DNA of 64,000 nucleotides from Paramecium tetraurelia (GCF_000165425.1 NW_001799566.1:310001-374000); one strand, 5' to 3'; positions 38,250 through 50,890 are shown, numbered from the stretch's first letter. A program made the numbers and translations. The notes: generated by a model from the letters alone, not told the origin.

Positions 38250-39024
38250 TCTCGTTAATAATAATTATTTATTATATCACTAGTTTTACTATTATAATAA
38301 ATTAAATATGTCTATTCAATATTTACTTGTGTCACTTAATTGAGATATTTTATAAAGTTAAGTGCTATCTATTAATTTGGGACTACTGTAATATACTGTA
38401 TCATTGTTAGCTCATATTAAAAATTGGAATTATAATTTTTGTTTACAATTTAACTCAGGTTGAATATAATTTTAGTTCTTTACTAAATTCATAAAAAAGA
38501 CTTTTCAATTTTAGAATCCAATAGATGATAATGATTTCATATTGATATTTCGAATCACATTCTGATAATGCAAAGATTGGGATATTTTTTAATTAATTAT
38601 TTTGCTATAAAATATCAAACTCCTATTTTAAGAGAGTTTAGATTTATATAGAGCATTTCAATATTAGTGCAATTTAATTATAAAAATAAGATTATTTTCA
38701 TTAATCTATATAATAATGAATTATTTTGTAAAATACTACTCCCCTTTCAATCTAAAAATGGAGAAATTGCTTCAACAAATATTAAATTTAATTTAATTGG
38801 TTTATTCATCATTCTATAAACAGAATAACAGGTTCAAAATAACAAAAAATTAAAGAATATAACCTTGATTTAAGATTAACCAAATATATACTTACTTTTG
38901 AATGGTAATTATAATTAAGAGTATTAAATATCGAATTGTTAGTGCTGTTTAACAATCTTTACTTTGATAATGTATTTTACATAGATGATTTAATTTTTAT
39001 ATTCGTAAATTATAAAATATTGGT
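38250..39024. other. Long intergenic region
   Basis: About 775 AT-rich bases between two diverging genes, unusually long for this window. It contains no frame I can support beyond a 36-codon plus ORF at 38758 (MEKLLQQILNLIQLVYSSFY). A C-box/D-box-like pair near 38525-38575 lacks a terminal stem. It should contain both promoters. Confidence 0.3.
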
Positions 39025-40220
39025 ATGAAATGCTATAATGCAGAATCTGATCTTCAAACATCAATTAACTCAAGATAATATCCTTCTGAAATAAACAGTC
39101 CATAAACAGAAAGCTAGTCTATCCAAAAGGAGAAGAGAAAATGGAAGAGCGATGAAATGACTAAATATTGCCCAATTGATATTCCAAATGCATTCTAATA
39201 TGACAAGGTTAACGGATAGAAGTTTCAATTATTCTTAGAAGGGAAGTACTCTGCTAACACGTTGGTAAAAGATATGAATGTAGTGACAATGAGAAAAAGA
39301 TTAACTTAAATGGAGCAAGAATTCCATAAGCAAAAGGAATAGCAGCAATTAAAAAAGGAATTAGTGGAAAGAAGATTCACAAAAGTAAGAACATTGATAA
39401 ACTCGAACATAAAATTAAGAGAAGTAAGCAGTTATATTTATCTTTAATTTAGTCTTTGAAACTCGAATCCAATTTGAAAGGAAGCAGAATGTTCTCGTAA
39501 TTAAATAATCATATAGTTGATCATATAGCCAAAATAAAATCAAAGGATTTGTTAACAGATCGAATCGATGGAGCGAGATAGTATGAGCCAACTAAACTTT
39601 ATGATTATAGCAAATCTGGAATTAAGTTAAAATTTAATAAGAACTAAAAACTCATTAAATCTTAGACCTAATACTGTTTGAAATAGGCAGTCACTTTGGA
39701 AGTTCAAGATCACGTTGACTAGTATTTTAAATAGCAACAAGAGGCAGTATAGACAATGGAATTGAAACAGAAACGAAAGGCCAAACTTAAAATAATCTCG
39801 GACAGAAAACATCGTAAGTATTTTACAGAGTTTGAAGTTAACCTATAAAATAAGAAAGCTCCTCCTTCGATTAAGGATGTGAAACTATTTAAATACATTC
39901 ATGGTTAGATGTTGATAGAAAAATTTTAATAGAAACCAGAAGACTAAAAAGAATATTTCGGAAATGTTATGAGAAGCAGAAAAAGCTATCATATGCTTTC
40001 AAACTTTGATAAGCCTTCAGAATTGTATGCTTTTGATGATTGCGATTAATCCTTTGAATCGATGAAGGAAATGAAGCTTTCTAATCTCTATGCTTAAAGT
40101 ATTGAATTATAATAGAAAATGTTGACAGAGAGAAGAATCGTTAATTAGGTGCAATAATCCAAGCAAATAGATTAAACTACAAATATGATTTAGATTGTTA
40201 ACAAATAAAAACTTAAATGA
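39025..40220 (+). CDS. Hypothetical basic coiled-coil protein
   Basis: About 388 residues, ATG 39025, TGA 40218-40220, one intron 39424-39452 (29 nt, GTA...TAG). The protein is highly charged, with a helical region KRLTQMEQEFHKQKEQQQLK and basic patches (MELKQKRKAKLKIISDRKHR). There is no membrane segment or recognised domain. The composition resembles ciliate basal-body or axonemal proteins, but this is only a guess. Convergent with the B-box/Kelch gene (98 bases apart). Confidence 0.65.
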
Positions 40221-40318
40221 TTATTATATATATATTTATATATACTTATTAGTAGATATCCTAAACTCAATTTCAAAATGTAATAAGAATGTTAACTATA
40301 ATGATATTATTATAAGAA

Positions 40319-42473
40319 TCATGCGAGTGTAATAAAAGTTTAATGCATAAATCGTTTAGCTAACATTGAGTTTATTTCTTCCCAATTGCCACTCAATACC
40401 GAATATCTTGAAATTAAATCTATCATTATACTTTTCAACCGAATCAAGAGGACCATTATCAAATCCTCCGAATACATAAATGTATTAATTATCTGGAGTT
40501 GGTAATGCTGAAAGTGTGCATCTTGGATGGATCATAGATTCAATTAAGGTCCATCTACCATCTTCATACTTTTCAACACTATTCAAATATTAAGTGCCAT
40601 CAAATCCTCCTATTGCATATATCCCATCTGGTAAGGAAACACCTGCCAAGGCTCTTCTTGGTATATTTAAAGGAGCACAATGACCCCATTTCCCTGAAGT
40701 AAACACTTCAACAGTTTTGAGACAAGTGTTGACTAATCGATTAATATCATATTTTACATTGTCCTCCAAATCCTCCAATGGCAAAGATTGCATTTTCATA
40801 CATGCATACAGCCAATTCATCTCTGGCCTCAATCATGGTTGGGAACTTAATCCAATTATTGTCAATCTAATTAAAACAGTCGAAATCTTTTAAATTCTCT
40901 AAAAAATTACATAATCCTACTTACCTTGACCATCATTGCCACCAATTACATAAATAAATTGATTAACATTCAATGTTCCGAATCCACTTCTGGATGATGG
41001 TAATTTTATTTTTGATGGGATAATTTTTTTATCTTTATAATTATACTCTTCACAAGTATCAATACGAACACCATCCACTTTGCCACCCATTAATAACACA
41101 TTTCCATTGATTAAATGTGCAATTCCAAATTTACATCTGTTATTCTTTAATGAATCTTTTTCGCTAGCATAATCTGTTTTAATATCATATTTTTCAACTA
41201 TTTATTTTAAACTATCAACAAAACCGCCTATTGTGATATATTGAAAATCCATAGACATGTGACTAACATTAGTCAATTCAGGTTCGAAATCTTGTATTGA
41301 ATTTAAGAAAGTGTTGAATTCTTATTTTGAGTCTTCCTAATGCATAAAAGGTGATTATGGATCCTAACTAACTTTTGATTAATTTTTAAATAATCTTCGA
41401 GGAGTACTATGATCTCTATCTTTTCTTCGTTCTACACTTTTTTCATAATTTCTTTCTTTCATCTGATTTCTGGCTTCTTAAAAGTTGGTCAATCTCACTT
41501 GATTAATTTATTTTTCCTCCACCTTCTTTTTAAGATTAATTTGGACAGCACAAGGCCCATTATTTTCACATAACGGTACCTTTTTGGATTGATTCATTTT
41601 TTTTTGTTGTTGAGATTACTGTTAAAGTATTTAATTCTATTATTGTTATTGATATTAAGCATTATAAGATTGTTACTACTAATTATTGTTAGTCTTTTTG
41701 ATAGATTACACTATTTTTTATTGAGTGGATGTAGTCTATTAAGTAGGTGGAGGAGGTAACACTTATTATTAATTGGTCTTTTTGGACAAAACCTTAATAA
41801 TGTTTTGATTTTCGTGTTCTTTATTTAGTTCTGGAAATTTGATGGCTTAATCTATTGTAACTATTGATTTCGGTAGTTTATTAATGAGTTTGGTTCGACT
41901 TTGGGTTGTTTATAGAAACTTGATAGGATCTTAAGACTTTTCATCGAGTTCCGAGAGTTCTTGCAAATAATCATTAATATCCTAGAGTTGTGTTTGCAGC
42001 TTTTATTGGTTTTGAGATATTTGCTATTTCTGGTTGATGAGTGACTGATTTAACTAAAGAGATAGGTGGGGAAGTGGTTTACTTGTTCTTGCAGTTTGGA
42101 TTCTCGTTCTTGAATGGATTGGCGAATTGAATTGAAAAATTTAGTGATTTCGATGTTGAGTCTTTGGTATTCGATATCGAGTTGGTCGTTCATTTATGCT
42201 AACTATTGAAATTGCTTGATGGCTTTCTGATGATTCTATTGGACATTTTCAGAGATGGAGTAGAATCTATTCAATTCCATTCGTAAACTCTAAATAGAGA
42301 ATAAGGATACATCTTCTAATGATTGAAATTAATGGCCTTTGTGACCATCATAGAGAATGCAGTTTATACATAACAAAGAACAATCATCCGAGCAGAATGC
42401 TAAGTATTTTTGTGGATATGGTACCTTCTATGTGTTTGATATGTTTCTGACAAATGGTTGACAAGGTACTCAT
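40319..42473 (-). CDS. B-box, coiled-coil and Kelch-repeat protein
   Basis: About 670 residues. The N-terminus carries a B-box-like zinc site (ICQKHIKHIEAFCSDDCSLL, then CINCILYDGHKGHQF). A coiled coil follows (FNSIRQSIQERESKLQEQLN), then a Gln-rich linker and a C-terminal Kelch propeller: INGNVLLMGGKVDGVRIDTC, FIYVIGGNDGQ, AIFAIGGFGGQ, DGIYAIGGFDGTQYLNSVEK and YIYVFGGFDNGPLDSVEKYS, closing WEEINSMLAKRFMHQTFI. Introns: 25 nt near 42410, 29 nt near 42050, 26 nt near 40900, 25 nt near 40725, and a 25-nt AAG-ended intron near 40415 that brings in the stop. The layout resembles TRIM/Kelch substrate adaptors but no RING is present. A ubiquitin or cytoskeletal adaptor role is inferred. Confidence 0.85.
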
Positions 42474-42646
42474 TAATGAAGAATAACCTATATACACAAA
42501 AAATTCAAATATTTAATTAATAATATAGTTAACATATACGTTATCTTTTTTAGTTTTATCGAATATAAATTAATCCATTTAACAGGAGGAGTGTTGCATA
42601 ATTGGAGATATAATAATTTAATAATTAATTTTTAACAGAAACATTA

Positions 42647-42904
42647 ATGTCACTTCAAATTGTCAACTTACCAGAGTTTAGTTATAAGCCAAATACACAT
42701 CGATCATTGGATCTCGAAAACTTCTTCAAGGAGTTCGAAATGAAGTAATTTTTGGAAGAATGCAATTACTCCGAGTAAGAATTGTACGTTGAATGCAGAA
42801 AAATGAAATAATTCCAACAGAAACGCAAATTAAAACTCAACCATTACATCAATACTTATTTAGAGTCACCCTCAGTAATTAGTCCAGTTTAATTATTGCT
42901 TTGA
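42647..42904 (+). CDS. Small hypothetical protein
   Basis: A single frame of 85 codons, ATG 42647 to TGA 42902-42904. Sequence: MSLQIVNLPEFSYKPNTHRS, then helical LENFFKEFEMKQFLEECNYS and a Lys-rich segment. No domain recognised. It lies between the B-box/Kelch gene (divergent, 173 bases) and the EF-hand gene (convergent, 40 bases), so it is a plausible compact gene rather than a shadow. Confidence 0.55.
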
Positions 42905-42944
42905 AGTGCAATTACTATTATATATATTCTACTTATTTATTAAA

Positions 42945-43624
42945 TCATTCCAAACTGATTCCTTGTTTTCTCAATGAATCCAAAACCAATTGTTCATAGT
43001 CCTCTAAAGTCACCTTACCATCCCCATCAGTGTCAGTCATCTGAATCCAAATGGTCACATCCTCCTTTGTTGGTTGATAATCGTTCATTCCCATGTGCTT
43101 GTAAGTTTCCTTCAATAACTCTGGCACCTATATTTCGTAAATACAATTCTGTTACTTCCTCCTCAGTCAAAAAATCCTGATCCATCTTTGTCCACAAACT
43201 TGAAGATACGTCTGGCCACCTCCAATCTTTCTTGTGCTATTCTTGACAACTTCTCTGGCACTCTCTTGACTGGTTAAGCTGGTGGTTGTCCAGAGAAATA
43301 CTTCTATACCAATTATTCAACATCCTCTGTGGTGAACACGACCAGTCGATTTCCCTTAAAATATCCATAAACTTACTATCTAAAATTGCCTAACAATTTG
43401 AAACATCCTAAGAAGTTGGATTGAACCCTTTATTCATTGCTCTATATGCATCTGATAACATCATGGCAATTTCATTTTATTCGATATACCCATCCTTGTT
43501 TGCGTCATACAATTCCATCACTTGTTTTGGCTATCTGTTTGCATTTCTCTGGCTCGAATACACCACCAAATTGAACTCTATCTGAGATTTGATAACCTGA
43601 ACTTCTTAACTTATTAGAATCCAT
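42945..43624 (-). CDS. EF-hand calcium-binding protein (calmodulin-like, up to four hands)
   Basis: About 200 residues with several EF-hands: ELYDANKDGYIEQNEIAMML, a degenerate second hand, FKFVDKDGSGFLTEEEVPEL, and MTDTDGDGKVTLEDYEQLVL. Loops 1, 3 and 4 keep the D-x-D/N-x-D/S-G pattern with Glu/Asp at position 12. Introns: 31 nt near 43525-43555 and 28 nt near 43128-43155, both GTA...TAG. Two frame breaks remain: an A6 run at 43169-43174 (plus strand) has one base too many for SGFLTEEE, and a GGG run near 43360 is one base short. It is probably a calcium sensor; partner unknown. Confidence 0.82.
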
Positions 43625-43812
43625 TTATTTATTAATATCAATCTTTTTTTTATTAGAATTTTATTTAATAATCGTATACATCTTTATATATATTCTAAAT
43701 CTTTAAGAACCTATTCAGAAACCAAAAATACACACTAAAATAGCACTTCAAAGGTATGAATATATATTACTCATATTTATATATATATTTTTTTAATTTA
43801 AAAAGATATTAA

Positions 43813-44696
43813 ATGGTATTAAATGTATTGATATTCTTAGCCTAAAGCCGCTAAAACATCAAAAGCTAAGAAAATATAAAAAAGAGTTGCAGACAGAAAA
43901 AAGAATCCCTTATTTGTTAAAGATGCTAAAAATTTCAGAATTGGCAACGACGTTTAACCAAAAAGAGATTTATCCAGATATGTTAGATGGCCAAGATACA
44001 TTTTACTTCATAGATAAAAGAAGATCTTACTTTAAAGAATCAAAGTGCCTGCTGCTATTCATTAATTCAGCAAAACATTAGATAAAAATTAATGTAAATC
44101 ACTTTCATTTAATGTTATCAGCTTCAAAAGTCTTGGGTTTATTAAAGAAATACTCACCAGAAACAAAAACTGAAAAGAAACAAAGACTTACTAAATTAGC
44201 TGAATAAAAAGCATAAGCTCAAAAGGGTGAATCAAAAAAAGTACAAGTCTTGAAATTTGGTCTTAATCATGTAACTACATTGGTTGAAACAAAAAAAGCA
44301 AAATTAGTGTTAATAGCTTATGATGTTGATCCAATTGAACTAGTAGTATGGTTGCCCCAATTATGTAGAAGACAAGAAGTTCCCTTCTGTTTCATTAAAA
44401 GTATTATTGTTTACCATAACTTTTAGATAAGGCTAGATTGGGAGCATTAGTGCATTAAAAAACAGCTACTTGTGTAGCTTTGACTGATGTCAGAAAAGAG
44501 GATCAAGCAGAATTCGATAATTTAGTAATAAATTAAATAAAATTGTAAGGCTCGTGACTTGAGATAACACTACAATGAAAACCATGAACTTTTAAGAACT
44601 ATTGGAGGTGGACAAGTCGGAATAAAATCAAGACATCAATAGGAAGCAATAAAGAAAGCTTTCGAATTGGAAGAATTAAAAAAGACATCACAATGA
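43813..44696 (+). CDS. RPL7A: 60S ribosomal protein eL8
   Basis: Clear eL8: [20 protein letters not shown], then [100 protein letters not shown] and ending [13 protein letters not shown]. Four introns: 43816-43840 (25 nt, immediately after the start ATG), 44094-44121 (28 nt, CAG end), 44401-44426 (26 nt, TAG) and 44525-44549 (25 nt, AAG end). Splicing each gives the family sequence, so these non-TAG acceptors are well supported. It is about 10 residues longer at the N-terminus and otherwise of normal length. Confidence 0.97.
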
Positions 44697-44841
44697 ACAT
44701 CCTTACATTACAAAGTATATTAATACAGTTCATTATTCAATAAAGAATTGTTATTCTGTCTTTAATGGTGATTCATTAATTGTTTCTTCTTTTTAAAAAC
44801 TTTATTGGCTTGTTGTAATTCTTTATAATGGATTGTAATCA

Positions 44842-45489
44842 TCAAAAAAGATCTTATATCTTACTAAAATAATATACTATATATTTTATACATTTGTTTA
44901 TGTCAACTTAAGAAAAGACAAGTTTTCTCCTTTATGATGATTAAGTCTAATTTTAAATTCCATAAAATAATGGTTTTGCAAGCTTCTTCTCTTTATCCTT
45001 GTCTTCATTTAGTAAATATCTCCCTTTCTTATAGAATGGACTCTTTATTTCTGCTATCATTTCAGTAATCTGATGCTGAAACTTCTCTTTTTTTTAATCC
45101 TTAGCTGTGTTTTTCATATGAGGGCCATGACTTGGCTTCTTTGCTTCATCCTCATATTATTGTGTTTACATTTATTCACATTTTTATTGCTATTTCGTCT
45201 ATTAAATTAAGTTCTTAGACAATTTTCTGTTTTCTTCCAATTTCTTTATATAGGCATGGAAATTTTTATCTGATTTTAAACCTTTATTTTCTGAGTTTCT
45301 GATAAATAGGGCATAATTATGAATTCCCATCTATGTATATTGATTGCTGGCCACATTTTACTACTATACTAATTTAACAGAACTTTATCTATTAGGTTGA
45401 TGAGCTGTTTGGCTCCTTGAAGAATACAATCTATATGTCTTTATAGGGTTGTATGGATTGAAAGGCAGTTCTTCATTATTTTGAGTCAT
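44842..45489 (-). CDS. Hypothetical polar protein
   Basis: Single frame of 215 codons, ATG 45489, TGA 44842. The N-terminus is MTQNNEELPFNPYNPIKTYR. The middle is helical and charged (FHAYIKKLEENRKLSKNLIQ). Then EMIAEIKSPFYKKGRYLLNE is followed by a short aromatic C-terminus. No recognised domain, signal peptide or membrane helix. Convergent with eL8 and divergent from bystin. Confidence 0.55.
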
Positions 45490-45995
45490 AATATATATTA
45501 TTATTATTAAACATAAATCAAAAATGTAATTTATCCTACCTCCTTTAAAATATACACCAAGTTAGTTTATCAAAATTATTACTCCATATAATTAAAAATA
45601 AGCGAATCTAAACTATTAGAAATGATACTTTCAGTAGTAAAATAGAAATGTCTTGAATAAATTCAAATAAATAGTCTATTAGATATAATAATCTAATTAC
45701 AAAATGAATCAAAACATAATATTTTTTAAATAATATTGATTACATTTATACTTTTCTTTTGTTCACCCTGTATTCATAGTAGGGATGTGAATTTTTATTC
45801 ACCTTTAATACTAATATAATAATATAATAAATTATGTATCCTTTATGAAAGAACTTAATTATTTATTACAAAAAATATTGTGAGAGTATCTTACATAGAG
45901 GTCATGAATTAGATGGCTATTTTAATAAACTTATGGTTCTCTTAGAAAGAAAAAGTGAAATTATTATTCATTCACATTTTATATTAATATAATTA
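45490..45995. promoter_or_regulatory. Divergent intergenic region with a perfect hairpin
   Basis: About 500 AT-rich bases between a minus-strand gene and bystin. A perfect 6-bp stem with 4-base loop, GTGAATTTTTATTCAC, lies at about 45787-45802. No gene is seen; both promoters should be here. The role of the hairpin is unknown and may be chance. Confidence 0.35.
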
Positions 45996-47256
45996 ATGGT
46001 AATTAAAAAGACAGCCAAAAAGTAAAGAGTCTTACGTACATCTCAAGGAGTTCTAAAATAATCAAATAAGAGAAGTTGGTTTTATCAGCGCCACTGCATT
46101 AACATAATAACCAGGAAAGCTTTTGAGAAGACTCGGTGAAAAAAAGAAAGGGATGAGAGAATTAAGAAGAATCAAACGAGAAACATAAAAATAAACTAGA
46201 AAGCCAAAGGATAAGTAGCAAGAATAAATTGAAGAACAAGATGATGTGCTTGAATTACCAAATACATTCATTATTGATTCATTGAAAATATCACCTGAAG
46301 ATGAATAAATCTTATCATAATTTATGGTTGGAAATGATACTAAAACTAATTAAATTATTGAAGACTTTTAAAAAGGATTATAAGATGATGAAAATAAGAA
46401 ACACCACGAAAATATTATGAATAATCCAAAAGTAGTATGTGTCTATGAAAAGTAAAGAATAAATTAACATTATTTAGTGTTGCAGAATTAATGAAAACAT
46501 ACAGATCAGGTAAATTGCCATAACCATTCCATCTTATTCCCAAATTGGAACATTGGAAATAAGTGTTTGAATTAACCAAACCTTCAGAATGGTCACCTCA
46601 AGCAATCTTTGCAGCTACCAAAATCTTTTCATCTGCATTAGATAGATAACAAACTGAATATTTATACTCCACTGTTATATTACCTGCAATCAGATTAAGC
46701 ATTCAAGAAGATAAAAGGTTAAATGTCCACTTATATAATGCATTAATTAAAGCTATGTATAAGCCATAAGCATGGTTCAGATCAATATTATTCCCATTGT
46801 GTTTAGAGAAGGATTTTACACTAAAAGAAGCATAAATTATAGGCAGTGTTATTCATAAAGTAAATCACTTAATTTGATATTCTAGTTGCATGTTCCACCT
46901 ATTCACGGTTCAATAGCTATCTTTAAAGTTGCTTAGTTAGATTTTACAGGTCCAGTGGCTGTAATTTTGAAAGTGTTAATTGAAAAGAAGTTTTCTCTCC
47001 CAGAAAGAGTATTATTTTGCAATATTTTAGGCATTAGATGAAGTGATTAAATATTTTATGAGATATGAGAATGATCAAAGAGAGATGCCAGTTATTTGGC
47101 ATCAAATGATTTTGAGAGTCTGTGAGTTGTATCAGCTTAAATAAGATCATAAAGATTAATTAAAAAAATTAATTAATAAAAAGAAACATCATTTGATTAC
47201 CAAAGAAATATAAAAACAATTAAAGTAAAGGCACTAAAATGGATGTAGAAAAATGA
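45996..47256 (+). CDS. BYSL: Bystin (ribosome assembly factor Enp1)
   Basis: Bystin is needed for 40S subunit maturation. The conserved C-terminal two thirds are clear: VAELMKTYRSGKLPQPFHLI, then PKLEHWKQVFELTKPSEWSP, QAIFAATKIFSSALDRQQTE, DKRLNVHLYNALIKAMYKPQ, AWFRSILFPLCLEKDFTLKE, AQIIGSVIHK, VPPIHGSIAIFKVAQLDFTG, EMPVIWHQMILRV and HHLITKEIQKQL. Introns: 26 nt near 46449, 26 nt near 46860-46885 and 22 nt near 47011-47032, all GTA...TAG. The N-terminal 30 codons change frame near 46020-46070 (a 19-nt GTC-donor intron or an indel). The exact stop is uncertain; TGA 47254-47256 requires a one-base shift in the last 15 codons. Confidence 0.88.
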
Positions 47257-47510
47257 TTATAAACTAATGTTCATATATTTTTTATAAATTAACGATGGAC
47301 CTTAAATTAAAAAATAACTCAATCTTGTATCAATCTCAAAAGTATAATAGAGGATTTCGACTCCTAAGAAAATTCTTAGCATGATTTTGCCAATTATGTA
47401 ATTAGGCTTGTCTCTCTTGCATTGATTTACTAATTTTACTAATTTTTTTACTTGATTGTAGAAATTACAAATTGAAAATCCCATTATATTCCAAATATTA
47501 AAATAAATTA

Positions 47511-48291
47511 ATGGCTCTTCAAAAAAGAACTCAAGATAGGAAACGAATGATAAAGTATAAAAGTACCAATATTCATACACAATATCCATTAACTAATAAA
47601 TTAATAGTAATTCAGGATCTCAATAAGGATTAATCAGGTTTATAATATATTCCACAAGACAAGGTATTTATACAAAGGCTAATTAATTTATTTAATTTGT
47701 ATGTAGAATCACTTTAAATCAAGACAAAAGGTAAGAGATGAAAAAACAAAAATGATTTTCCAATTCAGCGAAATATTGCATATATGAAATTATAAATAAC
47801 TTAAATAATTTGAATGGACAAGGAAAACTAGTAGATTATGGAATGGAGAAGAATTCTAAGACTATTTAATTACGCATAGATAAGATACTATAAAATCTGA
47901 TTTCTAGTATGTCTGTGACTTGACAATACCATCAGATTATCAGGGTTGAATATTTTATAACCCTGAAAGCTATAATGAGAATATCATTGAATTTGATGCT
48001 TACAAGTTTCAAATAACAGAAAATATAGTATTAAATTAGAAATATTAACAACACTAATTAGATTTGGCTTCACTGAAAGGACAATTCTTAAATCTAAAAA
48101 CAATTAGCGTTTTAAGTCAGTATCTATTTTAGCATAAAAAAGTAGATTGACTTGTGTATCCTATAATTATCACTTTGATAACAGTCATTTTATTGGTGAA
48201 TTGTGTGATCTTGGTCAGATTTCAAATTTGTAAAGATGGAAATTTGATAATTTAAGAATTCAAGAAATTCTATTTACTAATTCTAAGATGA
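47511..48291 (+). pseudogene. Single-pass membrane protein gene with in-frame TGAs
   Basis: The plus strand shows clear coding stretches: MALQKRTQDRKRMIKYKSTN from 47511; WTRKTSRLWNGEEFQDYLIT near 47820; FYNPESYNENIIEFDAYKFQ near 47950; and a C-terminal membrane helix LVYPIIITLITVILLVNCVI followed by a basic tail to TGA 48289-48291. Two TGA codons lie inside this frame (after YQG and after KKVD), at positions where Trp would fit, and the 5' exons need introns I could not place. I therefore class it as broken or mis-assembled. No intron of the right length removes either TGA. A further plus-strand frame 48288-48485 (MNNTIIDEYNFMKASKNNNK) may be its tail. Confidence 0.4.
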
Positions 48292-48481
48292 ATAATACTA
48301 TAATTGATGAATATAATTTTATGAAAGCATCTAAAAATAATAATAAAGTTAATAAATTAAATGTTTGGGTATTACGTTTAACCAAGCTCACGAGAATTAA
48401 TAGAAAATCTCCAGACGAACATACAAAGTCCGCATTTGGAATTAGCAATGATTTCTCATCGATAAATGGCAATGTCAACAT

Positions 48482-50817
48482 ATGAGAGACCAAAAAAAAT
48501 AAAGAGAAACACAACCATATCAATATTCACGTACGGCAATCGTCTAAAGTAGTTAAAATATTGAAGGAGATTCTCCGGCCCATAAGTAGCAATAGAAATA
48601 TGTATCCATATTAAAAAGGTATTTTACAACAATAAGGATTACAATAAGTTTTATAAACTCATTAAAGGAATATTCAAAAAGAGAACGCTTTCAAAGAATG
48701 GATTCGCTATAATGGCATAGAGTTTCAATGATTCCCTTTTATCCTGATGATATTATTGTGATCAAATGGAAGTATTTTGTGGAATTTGTAACTTTTTTAA
48801 GTGTGATCATTTATCCAATTTATATTTGCTTTAACTTATTTGAGTAATTTGAGTTAACTGTTCTAATATTCGATATTATGTTTATAATAGATGTAATAAT
48901 GAATTTCATTACTGGATATATTGATGAAAACAACAACTTGATATTAAATTATCAATAAATATGTTAAAACTATTTAAAAACATGGTTCTTATTTGATATC
49001 GTATCTGCACTTCCCATTATTAGACATGTAGAGGGTAAGATGAAGTATTTTAAAATGATTAGAGTATTCAAATACTTTCTATTCAAGAGATAAATAACAT
49101 ATAAGGGGTAAAAGAATTACGTGAAAGTAATAGAAACATTTGATCCTCATGATGAATTTTAATTGAAGACCGGCACTAAGTATTTAATAAACGTTTTGAT
49201 CACCTCATGTTTATTAGTCCATATTTTTGGATGTTGGCAACACTTTTTCGATTAAGGTGATTACATAACGAATATCTATTGGGCGAGCTAAACTATTACA
49301 ACTGTAGGATATGGAGATGTAAAGACTGAACATGAATTTTTTATATTGTGGATGATAATCGGAGTGGCCTTCTATTCATTCACTATTGGAGATTTTGCCT
49401 TGATGATGGAAAAGTCAAAAGCAAATTAGGAATAAGAGATTTTATTTTTAGTAGAATAATTAGGAAATGCAAAAAAACTACCAGATAAGTTAAAATACAA
49501 ATTCCTATAATTCATAAAAAATAATATGATTCATAATCCTTTTTGGTCAGATGAATATAGATTAATGACCAAACAACTACCACATAATTTAAAATTATAC
49601 ATGTCTATTAGTGCAATGTTAGATTTTTGTAAGCAAATTCCATTCTTTCTTTATGATATCAACAACACTTTCTAGCTATTGATAAATATTAGGTATATGA
49701 TTGTAGAGGAAGGAAGTATTATCTATAGAGAAGGCCAGAATTCTAGTGAGATTTTCTTCCTTTTAGATGGTGACATAAGAATAATGACAAAGGATAAGGG
49801 ATTATTATTGAATATCTTGGAAGGGACTATGTTTGGGGAATTTGAAGCAATTGAAGAGAAATTGAGAGGTACGTATTGTATAGCTTAAAAAAAATCGATT
49901 TGCTTGGTTATTCCTTACAGAATATTAAGAAGGGCTATGGAATAAAGTGCAATATTGGATTTTGAAATAAAGTAACTACATCAAAGAAGAAGAAGACTTA
50001 TCATAAACAACTTTCATGAAGAAAAAAGTAAAATATTAGAAATAAATAAGGAAAGAAAACTGCATATAAAAGATAGCATGTTAAATTCTACACTCAGTCT
50101 TTCTTGTAAATGACTAGAGAGGAGTATTTGTTGGAAAAGAAGAAAAGTTAACTTTAAAACATGGAAGAGTACAATAAAATGATGTTAAGTAAACTGATTG
50201 GACAAAGAATACAAAAAGCATAGAATTGTTTAGTGAAATTCAAGAGATCAGTACATAGAGTTATTGAAATGAATCATTTGCTTGATGATACTATGCCAGA
50301 GTTATGGAAAGAATTGAATAATTACCAGCTTATTAAAAGAGTGTTTCCTAAGAAATACTTAAAATAAAAACATGAAGTTATCTCTTTATCTAGAAAATCT
50401 TCATCAGTTCATTCTCATTTGAGCAGATATGCAAATCTGAGTTAACAATGCTTTTTCCAAAAATTACCAGAAATAAGAATCAAACATTTAGTTCTCCAAC
50501 ATGTTAGACAAACAAGGAATAAATTCATCCCTTTGCATCAGTCTCTTAATCACTATATTTAGGAATATCAAGAACAAAGTCAATAGTTGTAATCCAAAAG
50601 GAAGGAAAATATTGAAAGATCTATTTGGAATAAAAAATTTACAAAAATTTCATAAACAGTGATTCTCAGAATTGATGAAATTCAAGAAAGTGGAAATAAA
50701 TACTTTGCATTAATGCAAAACATGAAGAAGATTGAGAAGCTCTGGTTGAAAGGCTCAATGTACAAATTTGAACTATTCTAATTGACTCATGGAAAAGAAA
50801 AGTCATTTCTGATGTGA
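48482..50817 (+). CDS. Cyclic-nucleotide-gated-type potassium channel
   Basis: CNG/EAG-superfamily channel. Cytoplasmic N-terminus (SSQNIEGDSPAHKQQQKYVS), then six helices: S1 WKYFVEFVTFLSVIIYPIYI, S2 and S3 around FDIMFIIDVIMNFITG, a charged S4 region (KMKYFKMIRVFKYFLFKRQI), S5 LINVLITSCLLVHIFGCWQH, the pore with selectivity filter TTVGYGD, and S6 FFILWMIIGVAFYSFTIGDF. Then comes a C-linker and a cyclic-nucleotide-binding domain (GSIIYREGQNSSEIFFLLDG). TVGYGD predicts K+ selectivity. No intron is needed, but frame is lost near 50090: one added base gives QSFLQMTREEYLLEKKK and makes the length exactly 779 codons. Likely in the surface or ciliary membrane. The start ATG is close to the preceding damaged gene. 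Confidence 0.87.
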
Positions 50818-50890
50818 ATCAAGTTTTGTGAATAATATTTGATTAAATGATTACGATGTTTTTATATATTAATGTACTTAAAAAGAACAA

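Noticed and set aside
38525-38575. Possible second C/D snoRNA (ATGATAA ... CTGA)
   Set aside because: The C box is imperfect and the flanks do not form a terminal stem.
47302-47589. Minus-strand 95-codon hydrophobic frame
   Set aside because: It lies opposite the start of the plus-strand membrane-protein gene, runs into the bystin 3' end without its own context, and its hydrophobicity is expected for the reverse of an A-rich coding strand.
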